Shown here piece by piece: positions 1-8,500 of a stretch of DNA of 39,109 nucleotides (the first letter of the stretch is position 1; each line of letters begins with the position of its first letter). The translations under genes were made by a program, and so were the position numbers. The notes below the pieces were generated by a model. The model worked only from the letters and a program-made list of their open reading frames with translations, had not been told where the DNA came from and did not search any database. Where the stretch lies: assembly GCA_030038125.1 (NCBI GenBank), contig JASHPL010000357.1, positions 1 to 39,109 of the forward strand, read 5' to 3'. This stretch comes from Candidatus Sulfotelmatobacter sp. GTDB lineage: Bacteria; Acidobacteriota; Terriglobia; Terriglobales; Acidobacteriaceae.

Positions 1-2
1 TT

Positions 3-1925
3 AGCCTGCTAACGAGAGATGGCAAGACGCCGCATGTTGACGGCCAAAGGTTCTATTGGCCAGCCATCGCTGGCATGTGGAGCCCACACGTTGGAGGCGG
101 AACGCCCCGCGATTTTGGTCCTTGCGGCGACGTGCTAGACCGCAACGCGACGATGCTGTTTACCCACTGGGAGCGGCGTTATCCGTATTTGAGCTGCGCG
201 GTGCCCTTTGCCGAAGAGGGACTGCTGGTCCCGTTTTACGTTGACGGCAAAGCGGTCGGAACCATATGGGGCATCATGCATAGCGACCGTCGCAAATTCG
301 ACGGGGAGGACGACCGCGTCATGGCCTCGCTAGGGAAGTTTGCCTCATCTGCTTATCAGGCACTAATGCACATAGAAGACCTGAAGATTCAGGTAGCCCA
401 GCGCGAAGAGGCCGAAGCAGAAGTTCGTCAGCTGGCGAGCGGCTTGGAAGCCAAGGTCCGTCGGCTCGTCGAGGCCAACGTTGTAGGGGTGGTCATGTGG
501 AATCTCGAGGGTGCGATCACCGGCGCGAATGAAGCATTTCTCCGTATGGTGCAATACGACCAGGGTGATCTCGCCTCGGGACGCGTGCGCTGGACGGATC
601 TTACTCCAACCGAATGGCGCGAGTGCGACTACTGGGCAATCGCCCAACTAAAGAAGACCGGCAGCTTTCAACCTTATGAAAAAGAGTTTTTTCGAAAAGA
701 CGGCAGCCGCGTACCCATACTGCTAGGCGGGACACTCTTCGAAGCAAGTGGGAACGACGGCGTGGCGTTCATTCTTGATTTGCGTCAGCAAAAGCGAGCT
801 CAGGAAGAGTTGCGGCGCAGCGAGGCATTCCTTGCAGAAGCTCAACGTCTCACTCATATAGGAAGTTATTCTTGGCGTCTGACGACGGACGAAATCAAGT
901 GGTCGGAGCAGCTCTATCGGATCTACGAGTTTGAGACCGGGGTGCCCGTAACACCGGAAATGGTCCGCACTCGAGTCCATCCAGACGACCGGACGTTGTA
1001 CGAGAAAATGGTCGAACAGGCTAGAAACGGCTGCAGCGACTTTGAATGGCAGTACCGCTTGCTGATGCCGGATGAGTCAATCAAGTACATCCATGCCGTT
1101 GCTCATGCGACGCGGGATCAGGATGGTCAATTGGAGTACATCGCGGCTGTCCAGGATGTTACGGCTCGCCGGCTGGCGGAAGAGGCACGCGACAAAGCTC
1201 AATCGGAACTTGCACATGTTGCTAGGGTGATAACGATCGGAACAATGACGGCATCAATTGCTCACGAGCTGAACCAGCCGCTGTCTGGCATTGTCAACAA
1301 CGCCAGCACCTGTCAGCGGATGCTGCGCACCGTGCCTCCAAATATTGCCGGTGCCCTTGAAACGATTCTTCGGACGATCCGCGATGCCAACCGCGCCTCT
1401 GAAGTGATCTTCCGATTGCGGGCACTTTTCACTAAGAAAAATACTGCGGTGGAATCGGTGAACCTGAATGACGCGACGCGAGAAGTGATTGCGATCTCGT
1501 TGCCTGAACTTCAGAGAAATGAAGTGATGGTACGAGCCGAACTGGCAGAGGACCTGCCGCCCCTCAAAGGCGACCGCATCCAGCTTCAGCAGGTGATTTT
1601 CAATCTGTTCCGAAACGCTGCTGACGCGATGAGGACTGTCGATGGTCGCCCGAGAGAGTTGCTCATTAGAACAAAATCGGATGGGCGGGAACATGTGTAC
1701 CTCATCGTGAAAGACGTGGGGGTCGGTTTCGAGCCTCAAGTCGCGGACAAGCTCTTCGAAGGCTTCTATACAACAAAGGATGACGGCATGGGGATAGGAT
1801 TGTCGGTGAGCAAGTCCATTATCGAGAGCCATCACGGCCGCTTGTGGGCAGAAACGAATGACGGTCCGGGAGCAACTTTTTCATTCTCTATTCCGTGCCA
1901 GCGGGAGGAGGATTTGGCCGCGTGA
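3..1925 (+). CDS. Sensor histidine kinase (GAF-PAS-PAS-HisKA-HATPase), 5' end missing
   Basis: The frame is open to the left edge (first full codon at 3), so the start lies outside the window. An ATG at 75 falls inside the GAF domain and is not the start. Domain order: the rest of a GAF domain (to about 360), a short coiled linker, two PAS domains (about 465-790 and 830-1170, the second with the typical HPDD and WQYR motifs), then a HisKA helix with IAHELNQPLSG, phospho-acceptor His codon 1263-1265. The HATPase domain has an N box NLFRNAADAM, G1 box KDVGVGF and G2 box GMGIGLS. This is the FixL-like soluble kinase architecture. No membrane segment is seen in the visible part. Such kinases usually precede a FixJ/NarL-type regulator gene, but here about 550 bp without a gene follows. 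Ligand unknown. Confidence 0.93.
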   Translation, partial: SLLTRDGKTPHVDGQRFYWPAIAGMWSPHVGGGTPRDFGPCGDVLDRNATMLFTHWERRYPYLSCAVPFAEEGLLVPFYVDGKAVGTIWGIMHSDRRKFDGEDDRVMASLGKFASSAYQALMHIEDLKIQVAQREEAEAEVRQLASGLEAKVRRLVEANVVGVVMWNLEGAITGANEAFLRMVQYDQGDLASGRVRWTDLTPTEWRECDYWAIAQLKKTGSFQPYEKEFFRKDGSRVPILLGGTLFEASGNDGVAFILDLRQQKRAQEELRRSEAFLAEAQRLTHIGSYSWRLTTDEIKWSEQLYRIYEFETGVPVTPEMVRTRVHPDDRTLYEKMVEQARNGCSDFEWQYRLLMPDESIKYIHAVAHATRDQDGQLEYIAAVQDVTARRLAEEARDKAQSELAHVARVITIGTMTASIAHELNQPLSGIVNNASTCQRMLRTVPPNIAGALETILRTIRDANRASEVIFRLRALFTKKNTAVESVNLNDATREVIAISLPELQRNEVMVRAELAEDLPPLKGDRIQLQQVIFNLFRNAADAMRTVDGRPRELLIRTKSDGREHVYLIVKDVGVGFEPQVADKLFEGFYTTKDDGMGIGLSVSKSIIESHHGRLWAETNDGPGATFSFSIPCQREEDLAA

Positions 1926-2219
1926 CTCGACGATAATGTTATTCATTGCGAACTCCTCCCGCGCCATGCTGGGGAATTTCGCGCTCGACAACCTGAGTGA
2001 AAACAATCGGCGAATGGTATCGACAATGCCTTCGGATCGGTTGTGCGGTTGAGCAGGGTTGATTGAGCCAGAAGGATGGGGCAGAAACACAGAAACAATT
2101 GACCGAGGGTATTGGCGACACCTTCGTATCAGTTGTCGAAGGCCTGAGCTTGGACGTGTTGAGTTTGGATCGATGCAGCTCCGCCTTGAACCCGAGTAGC
2201 TAATCGGTGCGCCCCAGAT

Positions 2220-2241
2220 TTACGTTCCAATTACGTTCCAA
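2220..2241. repeat. Tandem direct repeat, 2 x 11 bp
   Basis: TTACGTTCCAA occurs twice head to tail, with no spacer. It ends about 70 bp before the tRNA-Ala remnant. Short direct repeats beside a tRNA attachment site can be arm-type integrase sites, but nothing else here proves this. A simple replication-slippage duplication is equally possible. Confidence 0.7.
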
Positions 2242-2311
2242 TAAACACACTGATTTTGGGAACTTTTGACGCTAAGTTGTTGAGGAATAATGGGGAACGT
2301 GCGGAGTACGA

Positions 2312-2361
2312 CATCGTTCGCAATGATGGGGTCGTCGGTTCGATCACGACTAGCTCTACCA
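2312..2361 (+). pseudogene. 3' fragment of tRNA-Ala(CGC), candidate att scar
   Basis: The sequence folds as the 3' half of a tRNA. The anticodon arm (2312-2328) has a 5-bp stem and the 7-nt loop TTCGCAA with anticodon CGC at 2319-2321. A 5-nt variable region (2329-2333) follows, then a T arm with loop TTCGATC (2334-2350) in which one of five pairs is mismatched (G2338-A2346), acceptor 3' strand TAGCTCT, discriminator A and CCA (2359-2361). The expected 5' acceptor strand AGAGCTA and a normal D arm are absent upstream, so this is not a working gene. A fragment ending exactly at CCA is what integration of a tyrosine-recombinase element into a tRNA leaves at its far end. With this orientation the element would lie on the lower-coordinate side. 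Confidence 0.72.
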
Positions 2362-2475
2362 TTTAAGAACCCGCATAAATACTGGCGATTCTCAAAAGTG
2401 TGTACAAGTCTGTGCACGTGGGTAGAAGAAGGTGTCAGTTCAAATGTCACCGACAGTGCGTCATGGGTCGTAGTC

Positions 2476-4287
2476 CTAAGGAATTACCGGCAGCACCAGC
2501 GCTGAAGGGTGCTGTGCATCATGAACGATACTGTTGGTTGCAGGAACAAACCGGCGTGCCAATTCGATTTCTTCGCCGGTGTTCAGATTGCGGTCGAATC
2601 GAGGAAAATTGCTGCTGGAAATTTCCAGGCGCAGCGAGTGCCCGCGAAGAAACACATTGCTCGTGGCCCAAAGATCGAGTGTGATCTGGTAGGTCTGACC
2701 AGGATTCATCAGCGAGGCATGTTCCTGTGAATCGCGGTAACGCATGCGAAGAATGCCTTCCGCGACATCCGTGGCGACACCATCAGGAGCAACATCGACA
2801 AGTTTGCCGGTGAAATCCGTATCTACGGCCGAAGACTTCACAAACAGAGTTGCAGTCACGGGTCCTGTTACATCCAGGTCCTGCGCCAAAGGCCCAATGG
2901 AATAAACCAGCACGTCATCCCGGTTTTCAACCGAACGTTGATCGCGCGGGCCAGGCTCCATCAGTTCCTGGGCGCAGCAGAGCGGGCCACCGATCGTAGG
3001 AACAGGATTGCCGGGATCATAATTGTACGAGTCCGACGGTTCCGATTTGGGCGCCGAGGTAGACAGAGAACCGTCGCCGCGTAATGAATTGGCTTTCCCC
3101 GCGGAGTGAAGGAAATACTTGACGTAGTGGGCTTGCGGCGGGGGCCAATCATCCTCCTGGCGATATTCATTGACACCCATGACGAAAAGTTTGACTGGCT
3201 TATCGGTAGCGAATTGATTGTGAATGTCTTTGAACAGGAAGTCGTACCAATCGAGAATCACATCAACGTACGGGTTTTCCAAAGCGTGGGGACCGAAATC
3301 GACATCTCCAATACGTCGGCCAAAACCCGCGTGGCCGCCGATCTGCATCAGCAGATGTTGCTGGGTGCGCGCGGCCTCGGTCGACCCGTGGGCTTTCACG
3401 CCCATGTAGTTGCGCAGAGTGCCGGCACCGAAGATGTCGTACCAGCCGCCGACCTGAAGCATAGGCACGGCGATGTTGGAGAAATGTTCTTCAATCGACC
3501 ACTGCTTCCAATAGTCGTCATAATCCGGATGCGCGAGCCAGTCGTCGTAATAAGGTGCAATGGATGAGGTGAGCTGGGACTCCGCCGGCAATTGGCCAAA
3601 ATTGAAGACTGGATAGTTGGCGAGAGGAAGAGTGGGCGCGCCCACACGTGCATCCGTGTTCTTGTCAATGAAACGGTCGAGCGTGTTGCGCGCCAGTTGC
3701 GTGGTCCAGTTCTGATCGAACCATTGCTCGAAGGCTCCGCCCTGGTAGGTCCAGTTGTCATGATAATTGCTTGCCGTTACGTTCGGCGCGATTCCCGCAA
3801 GATGCGGAGGCGTACTGATGGCAGCAAGCATTTGCGTCGCTCCCACGTATGACGCCCCCATCATCCCGACCTTGCCATTGGAGTAAGGCAGCGAGGCTAC
3901 CCACTCCACCGCATCGTAGCCATCAGCTTGCTCATGTCTAAAGGGGTACCATTCGCCTTCGGAGGTATAGCGGCCACGAACATCCTGAATGATCAAGACG
4001 TATCCTCGCGCCACGATCTTGAACGCCGGTGAAACTGCCCAACCCACGCTCTTGTCATACGGTGTCCGCATTAAAATGACAGGAAATTTCTCAGACGACT
4101 TCGGGCGATAGACGTCAGCATAAAGAGTCACGCCATCGCGGGTCTTCATGGGCACGCCGTGCTGGATAATCATGTCGGAAGAAACCACCAGTGGAGCGCC
4201 TTGTGCCTGCAGCGAAGGCACGGGAAGCAGGCATACGGCGAACCCAGCGAGTGACAACAGCAGGCAGAGCACAGTAGCGATTTTCAT
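2476..4287 (-). CDS. Secreted CocE/NonD family hydrolase (Xaa-Pro dipeptidyl-peptidase S15 type)
   Basis: Predicted alpha/beta hydrolase of 603 aa acting on an ester or amide outside the cytoplasm. The start ATG at 4287 is chosen because it begins a clean signal peptide (MKIATVLCLLLSLAGFAVCL, cleavage near SLQAQ). A TTG start further out, at 4341, would bury it. The N-terminal domain carries the S15 features: RDGVTLYADVYRP, RTPYDKS (oxyanion Tyr), QDVRGRY and nucleophile motif GASYVG (Ser about 146), with a later GGHAG that probably holds the catalytic His. The last 200 residues form the jelly-roll PepX_C domain (VTGPVTATLFVKSS, HSLRLEISSSNFPRFDRN). Family members include cocaine esterase, glutaryl-7-ACA acylase and alpha-amino-acid ester hydrolases, so the substrate cannot be named. 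It lies 198 bp downstream of the GntR gene on the same strand. Confidence 0.9.
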   Translation of the reverse strand: MKIATVLCLLLSLAGFAVCLLPVPSLQAQGAPLVVSSDMIIQHGVPMKTRDGVTLYADVYRPKSSEKFPVILMRTPYDKSVGWAVSPAFKIVARGYVLIIQDVRGRYTSEGEWYPFRHEQADGYDAVEWVASLPYSNGKVGMMGASYVGATQMLAAISTPPHLAGIAPNVTASNYHDNWTYQGGAFEQWFDQNWTTQLARNTLDRFIDKNTDARVGAPTLPLANYPVFNFGQLPAESQLTSSIAPYYDDWLAHPDYDDYWKQWSIEEHFSNIAVPMLQVGGWYDIFGAGTLRNYMGVKAHGSTEAARTQQHLLMQIGGHAGFGRRIGDVDFGPHALENPYVDVILDWYDFLFKDIHNQFATDKPVKLFVMGVNEYRQEDDWPPPQAHYVKYFLHSAGKANSLRGDGSLSTSAPKSEPSDSYNYDPGNPVPTIGGPLCCAQELMEPGPRDQRSVENRDDVLVYSIGPLAQDLDVTGPVTATLFVKSSAVDTDFTGKLVDVAPDGVATDVAEGILRMRYRDSQEHASLMNPGQTYQITLDLWATSNVFLRGHSLRLEISSSNFPRFDRNLNTGEEIELARRFVPATNSIVHDAQHPSALVLPVIP

Positions 4288-4485
4288 TTTCGCAATCTCT
4301 GGTTCTATTGGAATCCTCAAAAATGCACTGCGCACGCGCAAACCCCGCCACGGAACATGAGTAGCATTGCAACTTGGTCGCGTGACAGCGCCAGTCCGGG
4401 ATCACGAAGCGATATCATTGAGTATTAAGTACCGCGATGCGAGTTTCCGATTGGCCCGATTCTTTTTAAAGGCAATGCATTCGCC

Positions 4486-5208
4486 TTAGCGGAATCTGCG
4501 GATCAAGACAGTGTGACGGTCGGATCGATACAGGCCTAGCACGTACATGACAATTTTGCCCTGCGTGGAAAAGATCTGCTGTCGAATGCGTAGCAAAGCC
4601 GAACCTTGAGGCGTACCCAGGAGTCGCGCACTATGCGCATCGGCAGTGGTGGCGTCTACTTCTTCATCGGCATGCGCGATCCGCAGGCCGTAATCATGCT
4701 CCAGGATGGAAAAAAGTGACATTCGATCCAGCCGGGCACGCATCAGGCCGCCAAAGTCATGGGCGGACAAATAGCAGGTTTCGATGGCAAATGGTTCATC
4801 TCCTCCCAACCTCAGTCTTTCCAACTTAATCAGGTGGCTTGCAGCGGGCAGAGCCAGGCGCGCCGCAATCTCGGGCGCCGTGTCGATCACATTAACAAAC
4901 AGCAGCTTGGAGGAGATCTTCAGGCCGCGGCCTGACATCTGTTCCGTATAGCTCATGAGCTTGTTAAAGTGAATTTTCGGAGGAGCGACAAATGTACCCG
5001 CGCCGCGACGGCGGACCACTTTCCCATCACGTTCGAGCCCGGCGAGCGCATGCCGAGCGGTCATCAGGCTTACGCTGTGAATCTTTGCCAATTCCCGTTC
5101 TGAGTCGACAGGGTCCCCCGGCTTTAATTGACCAGCCTCGAGAAGCTTGAGAATCGCGCCTTGAATGCGTTTGTACGCGGGTAATCCGTTGTTGCGCACT
5201 TGTGGCAT
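4486..5208 (-). CDS. GntR-family regulator with UTRA ligand domain (HutC subfamily)
   Basis: A 240-aa DNA-binding repressor or activator. The N-terminal winged helix (residues 10-77) shows YKRIQGAILKLLEAGQLKPG, the S-E-R-E-L-A helix and the wing VVRRRGAGTFVAPP. The C-terminal UTRA domain (about 90-235) ends in the characteristic LYRSDRHTVLIRR. UTRA domains bind small metabolites, often sugar phosphates or histidine-type ligands. The ATG at 5208 is preferred over an upstream TTG (5238) because GGGGGA sits 7 nt before it. The gene is divergent from the TonB-dependent receptor at 5600, and the 391 bp between them contain a 12-bp perfect palindrome and a strong promoter. It is the natural candidate regulator of that receptor and probably of its own gene. 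Confidence 0.92.
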   Translation of the reverse strand: MPQVRNNGLPAYKRIQGAILKLLEAGQLKPGDPVDSERELAKIHSVSLMTARHALAGLERDGKVVRRRGAGTFVAPPKIHFNKLMSYTEQMSGRGLKISSKLLFVNVIDTAPEIAARLALPAASHLIKLERLRLGGDEPFAIETCYLSAHDFGGLMRARLDRMSLFSILEHDYGLRIAHADEEVDATTADAHSARLLGTPQGSALLRIRQQIFSTQGKIVMYVLGLYRSDRHTVLIRRFR

Positions 5209-5353
5209 GAACGTTCCCCCGACGGCTTGCCTGCACAATACTACAAAGTGCTCTAGCGCTCCAAATAAAATTGCGCGGCTGTACCTGGATTGCCAGAGAT
5301 TAGACGAAGAGCAGAGTTCTCTATGAGCGGGTGATCAAGCCGGTTCCAAAATG

Positions 5354-5365
5354 TGACCGCGGTCA
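5354..5365. promoter_or_regulatory. Perfect 12-bp palindrome, candidate GntR operator
   Basis: TGACCGCGGTCA is a perfect inverted repeat lying about 155 bp upstream of the receptor promoter's -35 box and about 145 bp from the GntR start. GntR/HutC dimers bind short palindromes of this length, so it is a reasonable operator for autoregulation. It is too far upstream of the receptor promoter for simple steric block. The match to this regulator is inferred from position only. Confidence 0.4.
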
Positions 5366-5520
5366 ACGGGAACTATCGAAATCCGTGCTTTTTGGCGCGA
5401 AATGCAGGCAAAAACATGTAGCCGGACTGTTGCTGAAGCAACGTACAGTGACTTTAGATCGGCAATTCAGGCATTTGCCAGTTAGCCAGCAAAAAAAATT
5501 CGACATTTTGCATTTTTTTC

Positions 5521-5548
5521 TTGACGACACATTAGTTCCTGCTATATA
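5521..5548 (+). promoter_or_regulatory. Sigma-70-type promoter of the TonB-dependent receptor
   Basis: TTGACG (5521-5526), a 16-bp spacer and TATATA (5543-5548). The 29 bp upstream are A/T tracts (8 A near 5491-5498, 7 T near 5513-5519) resembling an UP element. The -10 lies inside the perfect palindrome GCTATATAGC (5541-5550), which could itself bind a regulator. Transcription would start near 5556, leaving a leader of about 45 nt. Confidence 0.65.
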
Positions 5549-5599
5549 GCAAGAGCCCATCGGTCTCTGTGGGGCAAAGTTTCGAGGAGGGGTTCTGCT

Positions 5600-8500
5600 A
5601 TGACACGACGGCCAAGTGCTTTTTACTGCCTTTTGCTTGTGCTCTCACTGTGTGTGATCACAACTGGCTTGCTGCAATCCGGTTGGGCGCAGGAAGTTAC
5701 CGCCTCAATTACCGGTAATGTGACGGACCCGAGTGGTGCCGCTGTTTCTGGCGCTACAGTTACGGCGACCTCAGTGGAGCGGGGTATTGCTTACGCGGCC
5801 ACGTCGAACGATTCCGGCCTCTATCGAATCTCGCCACTTCCGGTGGGCACATACGATCTTAAAGTTGAAAAAACCGGATTTGCCGTGGCGTCGCACGCCG
5901 CGTTCGTTCTCACCGTGAACGAAGTCGCCCGTATCGACATTGCGATGAAAGTAGGACAAGCGACTGAAACGGTGGAGGTGACTGGGGCCGCTCCGGTCCT
6001 TGAGACCCAGACCACGCAAGTGGCGACGATCATCAATGCGGCGACCAACGATGAACTGCCTCTGGCCTCCCGCAACTATGCCCAGCTGACCCTGCTGGCG
6101 CCAGGATCTGTATCGACCGATCCGAGCAGCTTCAATAACGGCAACAACACTCAGGGGTACGGCGGCCGTCCGCTGATCAACGGCAACCGCGAGCAGGCCA
6201 ACAATTTCCTGCTCGATGGCATGGACAACAACCAGGTGTCCGATAACTTGCTTGGCTACACGCCTGCTCCCGACGCGATCGAGGAATTCAACCTGATCAC
6301 GAACAACGCCCCGGCGGAGTTCGGCAATTTTGAAGGTGGAATCGTCAACGCGACGCTGAAATCGGGTACCAACCAATACCACGGCGATGTGTGGGAATTT
6401 TTCCGCAACGACATTCTGAATGCCAACTATTGGCAGAACAATTTGGTCTATCCAGCCCTACCCAGAGAAAAGTTGCGCTGGAATATGTTTGGCGGCACCT
6501 TTGGCGGACCGGTCATCAAGGACAAACTCTTCTTCTTTGCGGATTTTCAAGACCAGCGATTCGACATCCCAAGCTCGGCGACTGCAAACACGGTGTTTAC
6601 GGCCGCCGAGCGCGCCGGCAATTTTGGCGCTATTTGCACCACCAATGGTGGTTCTTTCAACGCCTCAGGTGTTTGTACGGGAGGAACGGGAGTTCAACTG
6701 TACAATCCCTGCGTCTCATTTACTGCACCGTGCACTTCCACATCGGCGGCTGCGACCACTCGGGCGCCCTTCCCGAACAACGTAATTCCTATCGCCATGC
6801 TTAGCCCGGTGGCGAAAGCCCTGTTTGCCTCAAGCCTCTACCCGAGTCCCGTTAACAGCGCCCTGCAAAACAACGCGGTGAATGTTGTCACTTCGGCATT
6901 CAATGAAGAGCAGGGCGATTTCAAGATCGACTTCAAGGCTACGCAAAAGGACAACATCTCGTATCGTTTCACCAAGGCTTTTCAGAACAATCCGTCCGAC
7001 AATTCCCAGGTATTGTTGTCCAACGGCCTGGCGACGACGCCGATTACCAGCACGGTTGGCGATTGGACCCGTGCCATAGGGAGCAATCTTGTCAATGATG
7101 CCCGCTTTGGCTGGAACCATATTGTCGCGGACACCGGTACGGCGTGGGCCTCCAACGTCGGGCAGTTCGGCAACACCCTTGGAATCGGGAATGGCAATCC
7201 GGGAAATCTCCCCGGCTTGCTTCAGCTGCACTTCACGAATTCAGTTCTCACCACCATTGGGACTCAGGAGAGCACGGAGGACTTCAATGACCATGTATGG
7301 GAAGCTGAAGACAATCTGAGCTGGCTCCGCGGGCGGCATAACTTCAAATTTGGCTTTCAATGGTGGCTTCAGACCATCAATACTTTCTATGCCGGCAACA
7401 ATGGTGAATTGGGGCTCATGGACTTCACCGGACAGTTCACCGGAGCCTCGAGCACTTCCACGGTAGCGGGTGATGGTGGCGCCGACTTCTTCCTCGGCCT
7501 CGACCAAACCTATGGTCGCGGCATCAGCACCGGCCAGACCTGGCAGCAAGACAGCAACATTTTCGGCATCTATGTCGAAGACACGTGGCGCATGACAGAT
7601 CGCTTTACCTGGAATCTGGGATTGCGCTATGACGCGCACACTCCCTGGGTCGAGATCAACAATCATCAGTCGAATTACAACTTTGCCACCGGCAATATCG
7701 ATCTCGCCGGTCAGAACGGAGCCAGCCGCGCCCTCTACGACGGAACCTATGGCGGCAAGGATTTCCAGCCGCGCATTGGTTTCGCCTGGACTCCCGCGGC
7801 TCTGGGCGACCACACGGTGATTCGTAGCGCGTTCACAATTTCGTCGTACCTGGAAGGAACTGGCACGAATCTCCGCTTGCCGCTGAATCCTCCATTCGCT
7901 CCGGCGGAAATCAACCAGATTTATAACGCCGTTGCACTGCCTGGACAGGATACGAGCTCTGGAATCGTCGGCACCGCTACATCGACCTCCTGCGCTGCGC
8001 CGCAGTATGCGTGTTTCTCATCGGCTTTGTACCGAATCTGGGATCCTCACGTACAGCCCGCCATCGCCGATCAATATAACGTAACTGTCCAGCACCAATT
8101 TGCTGGCGCCACCACACTGCAAGTCGGATACGTAGGCCAGAGGGGCACGCACCTGATGGTCCCATTTGACTACGGGCAGAGAGTGCTGCTCCCCAACTCA
8201 TCCTGCGCGACGCCGCCGTGCACCGCAAACAGCCCATACTTTTCCGCCAACCCAGCGCTCTACAGCGTTCTTGGCGGAGGCACTCCGACATCTAACACTC
8301 CGGGTGCGACGATTTCAGGCACCAAGTCCAATGGCACCATGAGATACAACTCATTGCAGGCCGTGCTGCAGAAACAAATGACTCAGGGCCTGCAATATCA
8401 GGTCGCGTATACGTTGTCCCGGTGTATGACCGACAGCATCGGCTACTACGGCGCATGGAACAACGCTTATGCAGCCAGTGCATACTGGCAGAATGTCTAC

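Larger units (their letters stand above)
1926..2475. other. Gene-poor interval with tRNA remnant and short repeats
   Basis: About 550 bp between the kinase stop and the stop of the minus-strand hydrolase. I see no credible protein gene. It holds a tandem 11-bp repeat (2220-2241), a tRNA-Ala 3' fragment (2312-2361), and two similar 21-24 nt stretches (2021-2044 and 2116-2136, both CGACA..CCTTCG.ATC.GTTGT). The short frames here translate into Arg/Ser-rich sequence without family features. The frame antisense to the tRNA remnant gives the SRDRTDDP peptide that is a well-known artefact of reading tRNA genes backwards. The region looks like decayed mobile-element or intergenic DNA. Confidence 0.6.
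5209..5599. other. Divergent regulatory region between GntR gene and TonB-dependent receptor
   Basis: 391 bp without a gene. It contains a perfect palindrome (5354-5365), an A/T-tract stretch (5492-5520), a sigma-70-like promoter (5521-5548) and the receptor's ribosome binding site (GAGGAGG, 5584-5590). Short frames here have no family features. Confidence 0.75.

Noticed and set aside
2220-2450. A 76-codon minus-strand frame containing SRDRTDDP
   Set aside because: This peptide is the reverse translation of a tRNA-Ala 3' half, a known source of false hypothetical proteins.
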